DNA of 64,000 nt from VRUE01 sp963717375 (GTDB taxonomy: Bacteria > Actinomycetota > Thermoleophilia > Solirubrobacterales > 70-9), in NCBI GenBank assembly GCA_963717375.1, contig OY970329.1:682001-746000 (forward strand), given 5' to 3'. The notes beneath the pieces were generated by a model. It saw only the letters and a program-made list of their open reading frames with translations. It made no database searches and was not told where the DNA came from. The position numbers and the translations under genes are program-made. Below are positions 8,072 to 16,394 of this stretch, piece after piece. How positions within the stretch are numbered: position 1 is the first letter of the stretch; the number at the start of each line of letters is the position of its first letter.

Positions 8072-9070
8072 CTACTTGATGAGCGCCTTGGCAGCCGACT
8101 TGAGGCGGCCCCGTGTGCGTGCCATCTCTTCCAGCGGCCCGGCCAGCCCCACCCTGCAGAGAAAAAGCCGGACGCGCAGGCGCGGTCCGTCGCCGAGCTC
8201 CTTCAGCTTGCCGACGAGCTGCTCGCGCTCCTCGCTCGTGTACTGCGAACCGAAACAGTGGGCGCAGTGATGGGCGGCGAGGCGGCGGCGGCGGCCCCTG
8301 ACGGGCCGGAGACTCCATCCACGGCGCCGCCATGCAGGTTCGAAGACCTCGCTGAAGATCCTGATGTAGCCGTCGAGCTGGACGCCCTTGCGACGGGATC
8401 TGGTTCCACCCTCGTCCTCCCACACCCGGTAGCGAGCGAGGGGCTCGTCGGTGTACACGTTGCCGAAGCCGGCATCGGCCATCCGCACTGAGAGGTCGTA
8501 GTCCTCGGTGAACTCGGGGCGGCCGGCGTAGAAATCGAGCTGCTCGAGCGCCTCGCGGCGAAAAATCAGGACGTTGGCGACGGTGCGGTACCCCGCGAGC
8601 GATGCGCGCAACGCCGCCTCCGCCTCCTGGAATCCGGTGGATCGCGCCAGGCGGCGCGTGCTCCTCCGCCTCCCCTCGGCATCGATTTCGACTATCGCCG
8701 AGTGCCCGTAGCCCGCGCTCGAGTGGGCCCGCATCTGCCCGGCGAGGCGACTGAGGAAGGAGGGGTCGAGCTCGTCATCGGAGTCGAGCCGGACCAGGAG
8801 GTCAGTATCGGGCGACCGCAGCAAAGCCGAGACGTTCTCAGCAATGCCGAGGTTCCGCGGCTGCCGGATCGATCGAAGTCCAGGGTGCTCAGCCTCCAGC
8901 TGGTCGAGGATCTCGGCGGTGCCATCGGTGCTCGCGTCGTCGGCGACCCAGACCTCGAGAGGGCCGCGATAATCCTGCCCCACCGCAGATTCGACGGCCG
9001 ACCGCAGATAGGCGCTCTGGTTGAAGGTGGGGATGCAGATCGCCACGCTAGGCAGGGCCTGGTCGGGCAT
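8072..9070 (-). CDS. GT2-family glycosyltransferase
   Basis: 332 aa with a GT-A fold: VAICIPTFNQSAYLRSAVES at the N-terminus, VWVADDASTDGTAEI (first Asp motif), RLDSDDELDPSF (DxD-like metal site) and GRPEFTEDYDLSVRM (the ED motif of the catalytic base). The ATG at 9070 starts the conserved fold; a long upstream extension was rejected as non-homologous. The C-terminus (about 250-332) is basic. It is divergent from the GT4 gene at 9128. It likely adds a sugar to the glycan of this locus; donor unknown. Confidence 0.9.
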   Translation of the reverse strand: MPDQALPSVAICIPTFNQSAYLRSAVESAVGQDYRGPLEVWVADDASTDGTAEILDQLEAEHPGLRSIRQPRNLGIAENVSALLRSPDTDLLVRLDSDDELDPSFLSRLAGQMRAHSSAGYGHSAIVEIDAEGRRRSTRRLARSTGFQEAEAALRASLAGYRTVANVLIFRREALEQLDFYAGRPEFTEDYDLSVRMADAGFGNVYTDEPLARYRVWEDEGGTRSRRKGVQLDGYIRIFSEVFEPAWRRRGWSLRPVRGRRRRLAAHHCAHCFGSQYTSEEREQLVGKLKELGDGPRLRVRLFLCRVGLAGPLEEMARTRGRLKSAAKALIK

Positions 9071-9127
9071 GGCGGCAAGATAGCCGCTCCAAGTCGCGGC
9101 TATCCTGCCTTCCCTCGCCTGCCCCTG

Positions 9128-10183
9128 ATGCGAATAGCCATGTACCACTTCAGCTTGCCGCAACCTGGGCGCAAGCCCGGCGGCGTCGAGGTGTTTGTCG
9201 ACCGCCTCGCCGGGGCGATGGTCGACCGGGGTCACGAGGTCGTCGTCTTCACCTACTCGCCCGCGCCTGCCGACGCCTCCTATTCGACCAAGCGGCTGCG
9301 TCCCCACTCCACCGAACGGCGGCGGTTGCTGCGCCAGTACGGGTCACCGTGGTTGCTCAACCTGCAGAAGTTCGAGGGCTTCGACGTCGCCCACTTCCAC
9401 GGCGATGACTGGTTCTTCTTCCGGCGACGGCTGCCGGTCGTCCGCACCTTTCACGGCTCCGCCCTGCTCGAGGCCGCCAACGCAACCTCCTGGAAGCGCC
9501 GCCTCGACAAGGGGGTGATCTTCCCGCTGGAGCTGCTCTCCGGGCGCCTTGCCACGGCCAGTTACGGCGTCGGCGTCGACTCCGAGGCCATCTACCAGAC
9601 GGCCGGCATGCTGAATCTGGGAATCGACCGTCCGTCCCGCCCCGCCGAGCCCTCGGCCAAGCCGTCGATCCTCTTCATCGGCACCTGGGAGGGGCGCAAG
9701 CGCGGCGCGTTCCTGCATGAGGTCTTCCGGCGCGAGGTGCTGCCCGCCGTCCCCGGGGCGGAACTGTGGATGGTTTCCGACCACTGCGAGGAGTCCGCGG
9801 GGGTCCGCTGGGTTCGCGCCCCCAGCGATGCCGAACTGAGCGAGCTGATGACGCACGCCTGGGCCTTCTGCCTGCCGAGCAGCTACGAGGGCTTCGGCAT
9901 CCCCTACCTCGAGGCGATGGCCCACGGGGTTCCCGTAGTCGCCTCGCCCAACGCGGGTGCCCGGATGCTGTTGGCTGACGGCCACGGCATCCTCGCCGAC
10001 GACGAAGGGCTGGGACGGCGGCTGATCGAGGTGCTCAGCGATCAGGAGTTGCGCGCTTCCCTGATCGAGAAAGGCCATGTTCGCGCGGCGGAATACTCAT
10101 GGGAGCGAATGGCCCAGCGCCACGAGGAGGCCTACCGAAAGGCGATCGAGAGCTGGCGCGCGGGCGACGCCGTCAGTGGCTGA
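9128..10183 (+). CDS. GT4-family glycosyltransferase
   Basis: 351 aa. It begins MRIAMYHFSLPQPGRKPGGV, the glycine-rich N-terminal loop of GT-B enzymes. Further signals are FDVAHFHGDDWFFF, ILFIGTWEGRKRGAFL (start of the donor domain) and SSYEGFGIPYLEAMAHGVPV with the E-x7-E donor-sugar signature. The ATG at 9128 starts the conserved fold. The stop overlaps the convergent GT2-GT4 gene by 11 bp. Confidence 0.92.
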   Translation: MRIAMYHFSLPQPGRKPGGVEVFVDRLAGAMVDRGHEVVVFTYSPAPADASYSTKRLRPHSTERRRLLRQYGSPWLLNLQKFEGFDVAHFHGDDWFFFRRRLPVVRTFHGSALLEAANATSWKRRLDKGVIFPLELLSGRLATASYGVGVDSEAIYQTAGMLNLGIDRPSRPAEPSAKPSILFIGTWEGRKRGAFLHEVFRREVLPAVPGAELWMVSDHCEESAGVRWVRAPSDAELSELMTHAWAFCLPSSYEGFGIPYLEAMAHGVPVVASPNAGARMLLADGHGILADDEGLGRRLIEVLSDQELRASLIEKGHVRAAEYSWERMAQRHEEAYRKAIESWRAGDAVSG

Positions 10184-12212
10184 CGCGGACGCCGGCGAGG
10201 ACGCCGCGCAATCTCTCGCGCATCTCGGCGGCATCGAACTCTGCCGCGAAGATCTGGCGAGCGACCCCTCGCCTCTCCGCCTCACCGGCGGGATCCGATC
10301 GCCAGGCTTCGATCAGCACTGCCAAGCGCGCGGGGTAAGACTCATCGACGACGCCGTCGTAGCTCAGGGTCCAGCCATGGGGGCCGAGCAGGACCGCTGC
10401 CTCACCGACGTCTGAGGCGATCACCGGGCAGCCGCATGCCAGGTAGAGCGGCAGCTTTCCGGTCGTGCGGACCCGACCCACGACATCGTTGGTCTGGGTC
10501 GAGATCGCCGCGTGCATGGCGCTGACGTAGAGATGAGCCTCATCGGCGGGCACGCGGCCGACGAACCTGCACCTATCGATCACCCCGAGTTCGTCGGCCC
10601 TCTCACGCAAGGGCTCCAATCCCGTCCCGTCGCCGACGATCAGGGCGATCACCGACGGATCGAGCCGGGGCAGGGCCTCGATCAGATCCCAGCCATAGGC
10701 GGTCCCCCGCCTGGGGGAAAGGACCAGGCTGCCGACCAGCCCGACGACAAAGGCCCCGTCGAGGCCGAGAGAATCCCGGAGCCCGGTGGCATCCACTGGG
10801 CCCGCACCGTCAGGAGCGAGGTCGGGTATCTGTGTCGCGGGACCCGGTACGAGGGCAGCGTGAGCTCGGCCGCGGACGACTATCCGGTGGGCGCTCCGCA
10901 GGGCCAGCTTCTCCCCCAGGCCGACCAGGAGCATGCCGGCGAAGCCGCGATCGCCAAGCGAGCGGGCCAAGGCGTATACGGCGTCGCCGGTGTCGACGAC
11001 CACCCGCTTGCGCAAAAGGCGACCGAGAATCGCGAGTGGTGCGGTGGCCTTGCCGATGTCGACGAGATAAAGCACGGGGGCGTCGGAGGCGAGGACCGAC
11101 CAGATGCCCCTCAGCGCCGCCATCGCCCCGGGCCCGGCGACGACCAGCTTTACCTTCGACGCTCCAGCCAAGAGCTGCCGGGCTCGTGCGGCGGCGCCCG
11201 GCGAATCGCAGACGCAGATCACTCCACCAGTGCCATCGTCGCCGGACTCGCGTCGAACGCCCGATCGCAAACGAGCCGGGGGCCGGGAGCGGGCAAAGGT
11301 GGCGACGGCCTGCGCCCTCCCGCCGAGATTGCCGCGCAGAAGCGCCAGGCGCCCACCGCGGTTTCCGCCACCGGTTCGAAACGAGGAGACGAGCCCCGGC
11401 ATCGCCCGGCTCCCCACGCCCGTCGTCCAGACGAGGTGCGTCGCCTTGCCGGGAAAAGACAGGTGCTCGAGCATCGCCAGCGTCTCGTTGTGAGCCGCGT
11501 CGCGAACGTCCCGCTCGCGACGCTCGCGGTCTTCGGCGACACGGGGCTGGGGATGATGGTCGACCGCGATGGCGGGGTCATAGACGACGCGATAGCCCAT
11601 CCGCAGCAACCTCAGGCAGAGTCCCAGCTCCCAGTGATGCTCGGTTGTGACCGCGCGCAGGCGCGGGTCGAACCCAACCTCGCGAATCAGATCGCCTCGG
11701 ACGCTCAGGTTGACCCCCTTCAGGACATCGACGTCGCGAGGCCCGCCGACACCGAGATGATGGTTGCCGGCGGTGCGCCCGAACCAGCCGACCATCCCGA
11801 CCCGCGCCTCCTCCCCGTCCTCCAGCCGGCCGTCATGGAAGACCCGGTCCCGGCCCCCAACAGCACCGATGCGTGGATCGAGGTCGAAGGCATCGAGGAT
11901 GCGAACGATCCAATCGGGGTGGGCCTGGGCGTCGTCGTCAGTGAGGCAGACGATCTCACCGGAAGACGCGGCGACCCCCGCGTTGAGCGCCATCACGACG
12001 CCCGGAGACCCGGCCGGCACGTCGATTGGGACCACCCGAGCCCAATCCTCGTATCGGCCGGCGACGAGAAGGCTCGACCGATCCTCGCGTCGGACGACGA
12101 CGATCACCTCGTCGGGGGGTCTATCCTGCCCCGAAAGGGCCTCGAGACAGCTGCTCAAGACCTCGGGCCGACGATAGGTGGGGACTATTACTGAGATGCG
12201 CATCGGCGACAT
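10173..12212 (-). CDS. Two-domain glycosyltransferase (GT2 + GT4-like fusion)
   Basis: 679 aa. Residues 1-300 are a GT2 domain: MRISVIVPTYRRPEVLSSCL, VCLTDDDAQAHPDW (DxD) and EHHWELGLCLRLL (WELG/ED motif). Residues 330-679 look like a GT-B domain: VLYLVDIGKATAPLAILGRL, VVVDTGDAVYALARS, FVVGLVGSLVLSPRRGTAYG, and LPLYLACGCPVIASDVGEA in place of the canonical E-x7-E. The fusion suggests two successive transfers by one polypeptide. The second domain lacks a clean E-x7-E, so its activity is less certain. It is divergent from the Wzz-like gene across a 134-bp promoter region. Confidence 0.88.
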   Translation of the reverse strand: MSPMRISVIVPTYRRPEVLSSCLEALSGQDRPPDEVIVVVRREDRSSLLVAGRYEDWARVVPIDVPAGSPGVVMALNAGVAASSGEIVCLTDDDAQAHPDWIVRILDAFDLDPRIGAVGGRDRVFHDGRLEDGEEARVGMVGWFGRTAGNHHLGVGGPRDVDVLKGVNLSVRGDLIREVGFDPRLRAVTTEHHWELGLCLRLLRMGYRVVYDPAIAVDHHPQPRVAEDRERRERDVRDAAHNETLAMLEHLSFPGKATHLVWTTGVGSRAMPGLVSSFRTGGGNRGGRLALLRGNLGGRAQAVATFARSRPPARLRSGVRRESGDDGTGGVICVCDSPGAAARARQLLAGASKVKLVVAGPGAMAALRGIWSVLASDAPVLYLVDIGKATAPLAILGRLLRKRVVVDTGDAVYALARSLGDRGFAGMLLVGLGEKLALRSAHRIVVRGRAHAALVPGPATQIPDLAPDGAGPVDATGLRDSLGLDGAFVVGLVGSLVLSPRRGTAYGWDLIEALPRLDPSVIALIVGDGTGLEPLRERADELGVIDRCRFVGRVPADEAHLYVSAMHAAISTQTNDVVGRVRTTGKLPLYLACGCPVIASDVGEAAVLLGPHGWTLSYDGVVDESYPARLAVLIEAWRSDPAGEAERRGVARQIFAAEFDAAEMRERLRGVLAGVRVSH

Positions 12213-12346
12213 CGTCGCATCAGGGGCCGATTTGGTTCTCCCGTCCCGCGCTGGGGAAATGGCTCCGACCGACGTGGCAAAAAAGCTAACGTCCGCTCTT
12301 CGCTCCCTCCTTGGCAGCGGCCGACCCCAGATGGGAATCTAACGCG

Positions 12347-13942
12347 ATGCACGAAACCCAAGACGCCACCGCCATATTCGCGCCGCTGTGGAAACGCAAG
12401 TGGCTGATCCTCATCGTCGGTGTGATCGTCGGGGTTGCGACCTACGCCTACTACAACCAGAAGCAGCCCATATATGGCGCCGCGACCGCGGTCTATCTCG
12501 GCAACGGCTCGGAAGTGCAGGCGCTCATCGGGGAAGCCCAGGCAAACGGCACCGAAAGCGATCGCAGCATCACCAACCAGGTGGTGCTGATCAATTCGAG
12601 CGTGGTCGGCAGCGTGGTCCAGCGCCGGCTGCTCAAGGAAGGCAATGTCGATGCGGCCACCGGCGCAGCCCAGGCGGGGGCGACGGCCGGCAGCGACTTC
12701 ATCTCCATCTCGGCCAGGGCTCATACCGCCCAGGGAGCCGCCGACCTCGCCAATGCCTACGCGGGGGCCTACCTGCACCTGCGCGAAGCCAGCTACCGCC
12801 GCAATATCGAAATCGCCCTGAACAGCACCCGCGAACAGCTGAGCAGCACCGAAGAACAAGCTACCTCGACCACCACGGAAGCGCTGCAGATCCAGAATCT
12901 GGTCGACCGCGTCAACCAGCTGCACTCGCAGCTGTCGCTCGGCGACGCCGGCGATCGCCAGATCAACCGTGCCGTCGCCAGCGCGGCGCCGCTTTCGCCA
13001 AAACCGACCCGTAACGCGATATTCGCCTTCGCCCTCGGCATCGTGCTCGCCTCACTGGTCGCCTACGCCCTGAGCCGCTTCGACCGGCGCCTGCGCTCAT
13101 TGACGGACATCGAGGCGGCTTTTCAGGCGCCGGTGCTGGCGGCCGTGCCCACGGTCCGCCACCCGCTCGGCTACGTCGACGGTCAGGCGGTCCCCTCTCC
13201 CCCACTGCGTGAGCCACTGCGAAGGCTTCACACGACCCTTCAGCTGCGCGGCCACCTGAACGATCCCAGCCAGCCTCCAGCTCCCCGCTCCGTGCTGTTC
13301 ATCAGCGCCGACGCCGACGCCGGCAAGTCGACACTGCTGGCGGGCCTCGGACTGGTACAGAGCGAGGCCGGAGAACGGGTCGTAATCGTCGACTCGGATC
13401 TTCGCCGGCCGGCCCAGGCAGAGCTTCTGGCGGTGGAAAGCTATCCCGGCCTGTCAGAGGTGCTGGCCGGAAAAGCGACGGTGCAAGAGGTCACTCAAGC
13501 CATTCACCCGGCGACGATCAATGGCGTCGCCGCGAGTCGCGAGGCGGCCGTCGCCGCGCTCGAACCACAGGTCGCGGGGTCCGTCTCCGTGCTGCCCAGC
13601 GGTGCCACGGTCGCCAATCCCCCAGCGTTGCTTGCCGGTCGGGCGATGCCGATGCTCCTGCATTCGCTCGCCGAGGAATACGACTACGTCCTGGTCGATG
13701 CCTCGCCGCCGCTGGAGGTGAGCGATGTCCTGCCACTGCTGGCGATGGTCGATGCGGTCGTGATCGTCGCCCGCGTTGGGCATACCGGCGAGACCTCGGC
13801 CCGGCGCCTCGTCGACCTGCTCTCGCGCGCTCCGCACGCCCCGATTCTCGGGACCATCGTCAACGGCGCGTCCGAAGCGGATCTGGAGGCCTTCGGGCTC
13901 TCGTTGATGGAATACAACGAGCGTGGCGTCGTGCCTCGGTGA
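12347..13942 (+). CDS. Wzz-like chain-length protein fused to BY-kinase-type ATPase
   Basis: 531 aa. TM1 (about 19-36) and TM2 (about 224-243) flank a periplasm-side domain with coiled-coil character (150-200), the Wzz pattern. The cytoplasmic part has a P-loop ADADAGKST (321-329), Walker A' VVIVDSDLRRP (345-355) and Walker B DYVLVDASPP, as in CapB/Wzc kinases. The usual C-terminal tyrosine cluster is missing; only one Tyr is near the end (MEYNERG). It probably sets glycan length or organises export. It heads a tightly coupled plus-strand run; the downstream gene overlaps its stop. Confidence 0.9.
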   Translation: MHETQDATAIFAPLWKRKWLILIVGVIVGVATYAYYNQKQPIYGAATAVYLGNGSEVQALIGEAQANGTESDRSITNQVVLINSSVVGSVVQRRLLKEGNVDAATGAAQAGATAGSDFISISARAHTAQGAADLANAYAGAYLHLREASYRRNIEIALNSTREQLSSTEEQATSTTTEALQIQNLVDRVNQLHSQLSLGDAGDRQINRAVASAAPLSPKPTRNAIFAFALGIVLASLVAYALSRFDRRLRSLTDIEAAFQAPVLAAVPTVRHPLGYVDGQAVPSPPLREPLRRLHTTLQLRGHLNDPSQPPAPRSVLFISADADAGKSTLLAGLGLVQSEAGERVVIVDSDLRRPAQAELLAVESYPGLSEVLAGKATVQEVTQAIHPATINGVAASREAAVAALEPQVAGSVSVLPSGATVANPPALLAGRAMPMLLHSLAEEYDYVLVDASPPLEVSDVLPLLAMVDAVVIVARVGHTGETSARRLVDLLSRAPHAPILGTIVNGASEADLEAFGLSLMEYNERGVVPR

Positions 13943-15504
13943 GAATGAGCAGCTCAGGCTTTGGCTGGCCGGGCATCCGCTGGCAACCCGCGGCGACCCT
14001 TGCCCGGCGCAAGCAGGATCTGCGGGAAATAGCGCTGACCGCAGGGATTGCCCTGCTCGTCGCCTTCGGCATCGCGGTGAAGGTGCCGGACCCGAACTTC
14101 TTCCTGGCGACGGGGATCGTCTGCGGAATGCTGGGGCTGGTCTTCCTCGCGGCCAGCACCCGGTACGAGGTGACGCTGGCGATCCTGGTCCTCTACTTCG
14201 GCCTGCTGGACGGGGTGATCAAGCTCGAGACGGCGAACCAGCTGGCATCGAGCCTGCGCGACCTGATGATCGCCGCCATCTGCATGGGCGTCCTCGCCCG
14301 GGTTGTCGTCAAGCGCGAGAAAATCAGCCTGCCCCCGCTTTCCGGTTGGGTCATCGCTTTCGTGCTGTTGACCCTGGTCGAGGCCGCCAACCCGAACACC
14401 CAGGGAATGCTCAAGGTCGTCGGCGGCTTCAGGCAGCACCTGGAGTGGATCCCCTTCTTCTTCGTCGGTTATTACCTGATGCGCTCCAAGGAGCGGTTCC
14501 GGAAGTTCTTCATCCTGCTCGGGGTGATCGCCCTGGCCAACGGCGTGGTCAGCACGATCCAGACGCAGCTAACCCCGGAACAGCTCTCCTCGTGGGGGCC
14601 CGGATACGAACAGCGAATCAACGGCACCGATGGCGTGTCGGGGCGGGTCTACTCCGACAACGAAGGCACGGCGAGGGTGCGACCGCCGGCACTTGGCTCG
14701 GACCTTGGCTTCGGCGGCTTCGTCGGCGTGCTCGCACTGCCGGGCCTACTGGCGCTGCTAGGCATGAGGCAGTTGCGCAACCGATGGCTGGTCGTGCTGC
14801 TGGCCCTCGGCGCCCTGCTCGCGGTCGCCACCTCTCTGCAGCGGGTAGCCGTGCTCGGGGCGTTCGTGGCCGCGATCGCGCTTGTGGTCTTGTCGGCGAG
14901 CGCGGGGAGGCGCGCCACCAGAGTCCTGGTCGGCCTGCTGGTCGTCTCCGCGATGACTTTTGCGCTCGCCTCGATTCTCGCTCCCAGCGCCGGCAAAGGA
15001 GTCTTCTCGCGCTACGACTCGATCACGCCCGACAAGGCCGCGAGCACCTCGGTCAGCTATCGCCAGGGCACCCTCTCGCAGATACCCGCCGTAGTTCACA
15101 AGTATCCGTTCGGGGCGGGCCTTGCCGTCGCCGGGGCAGGGAAGAGCTTCGGCGGCCAAAGCACCGCCACCATCGACGGGCACTCAGCGAGCGCCGAGTC
15201 CCAGTACAACTACGTGGCTCTCGAATTGGGGTTGCCGGGGCTGATCTTCTGGATCGCCATATCGGTGATGCTGATCGCGCTCGCGGCCCGCGGCCTGAGG
15301 CGCATCGAAGACATCGACCTGCGTCTCTGCCTGGCCGGCATCTTCGCGGCGATAATCGCCTTCACGATCATGGGCTTCGTCGGGCCGACCATGTCGAACC
15401 TGCCGTTCGGACCGTACTTCTGGTTCGCGCTGGGGATCGCCGCATACTGGTTCGCCGGCGGCGGCAAAGTCGAGTCCGCCCCATCCCTGAAGCCGATCCG
15501 ATGA
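13939..15504 (+). CDS. O-antigen polymerase/ligase family membrane protein
   Basis: 521 aa with about 11-12 hydrophobic helices. After the helix at 300-320 comes VATSLQRVAVLGAFVAAIAL, the Arg-containing segment of the Wzy_C family, then a long external loop with DKAASTSVSYRQGTLSQIP and FGAGLAVAGAGKSF. It likely joins repeat units outside the membrane. The GTG at 13939 overlaps the upstream stop (GTGA); an ATG at 13945 is equally possible. It belongs to the run 12347-20077. Confidence 0.87.
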   Translation: MRMSSSGFGWPGIRWQPAATLARRKQDLREIALTAGIALLVAFGIAVKVPDPNFFLATGIVCGMLGLVFLAASTRYEVTLAILVLYFGLLDGVIKLETANQLASSLRDLMIAAICMGVLARVVVKREKISLPPLSGWVIAFVLLTLVEAANPNTQGMLKVVGGFRQHLEWIPFFFVGYYLMRSKERFRKFFILLGVIALANGVVSTIQTQLTPEQLSSWGPGYEQRINGTDGVSGRVYSDNEGTARVRPPALGSDLGFGGFVGVLALPGLLALLGMRQLRNRWLVVLLALGALLAVATSLQRVAVLGAFVAAIALVVLSASAGRRATRVLVGLLVVSAMTFALASILAPSAGKGVFSRYDSITPDKAASTSVSYRQGTLSQIPAVVHKYPFGAGLAVAGAGKSFGGQSTATIDGHSASAESQYNYVALELGLPGLIFWIAISVMLIALAARGLRRIEDIDLRLCLAGIFAAIIAFTIMGFVGPTMSNLPFGPYFWFALGIAAYWFAGGGKVESAPSLKPIR

Positions 15505-16394
15505 AAGACCCAGTCGACTCGCTCGACGTCTCGATCTGCATTTGCACCCGTAACAGGACGCGAGAGCTCCGCCGCGCCCTCGACAGCATCGCCGGATCGA
15601 CCCGGGGGCCGGGGCAGATCGTGATCTCCGATGACGGCGACGACGATGCGACCGAGTCGCTGGCGGCGACGCACGAACTGGAGATCACCTACACCCGGGG
15701 GCCACGATCGGGGCTGGGAGCCAACCGTAACCATGCGGTTTCCGTCGCTACCGGGGACTATCTGCTCTTCCTCGACGATGACGCGACCCTGGGCGAAACG
15801 TTCCTCGAGCAAACTGAAGGCGCGCTCTGCGAGCTGGACCCCGAGGCGCGGGCGAGAACGATCGTCACCGGAGCGGACATAGAGAACGGCAGCGTCATCC
15901 TCCCTAACAACCAAGGCCTCCTGGGCTTCCAGTCGCGGCCCTACAGGCCCGGCGAGGCGCTGCACACTGTCGTCATCAACGCCGCCCTGTTTCCGCGGCG
16001 GGTCTTCGATCGGCTCCATTTCGACACGAATTTGAAATACGGCTTCGATGAGGTCGACATCACCACCCAGGCGGTGGCCCTTGGATACAAAATCGCGCCC
16101 TGTTTCGACGCGGTCAACTACCACTATCCGTCGACCATCGGCAGGGATGACTACGGACGGCTGGCGAGCGCGTCGCGCCTGTACGTCACCTTCAAGCGAC
16201 GCCGCTGGACCGAAGGCTCGAGGTTGCGTGGCTGGCTGGGGTTCGCCCTCGCCGCCGGCCACCTCTACGCCGCATCGGTAAAGCGCAGCGGTATCGCCGG
16301 GATAGCGGAGGCGCGCCAAACCGTCGCGCAGGCCCGCGCCTACCACGCCGTGTTCCTTGCCTCGGCCCCGGCCGCGAACGGATCGGCCCGATGA
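15501..16394 (+). CDS. GT2-family glycosyltransferase
   Basis: 297 aa. It has DVSICICTRNRTRELRRALD at the N-terminus, QIVISDDGDDDATES, GDYLLFLDDDATLG (DDD metal site) and LKYGFDEVDITTQAVALGYK (acid/base ED-like motif). The C-terminal 50 residues contain a hydrophobic helix that could sit on the membrane. The ATG overlaps the upstream stop (ATGA), and its own stop overlaps the ABC gene start, indicating coupled translation within the glycan operon. Confidence 0.9.
   Translation: MKDPVDSLDVSICICTRNRTRELRRALDSIAGSTRGPGQIVISDDGDDDATESLAATHELEITYTRGPRSGLGANRNHAVSVATGDYLLFLDDDATLGETFLEQTEGALCELDPEARARTIVTGADIENGSVILPNNQGLLGFQSRPYRPGEALHTVVINAALFPRRVFDRLHFDTNLKYGFDEVDITTQAVALGYKIAPCFDAVNYHYPSTIGRDDYGRLASASRLYVTFKRRRWTEGSRLRGWLGFALAAGHLYAASVKRSGIAGIAEARQTVAQARAYHAVFLASAPAANGSAR

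Noticed and set aside
10512..12194. Long plus-strand open frame (560 codons) opposite the GT2-GT4 gene
   Set aside because: It is antisense to a gene with clear glycosyltransferase motifs; its own translation has no recognisable domain. High GC produces long antisense frames.
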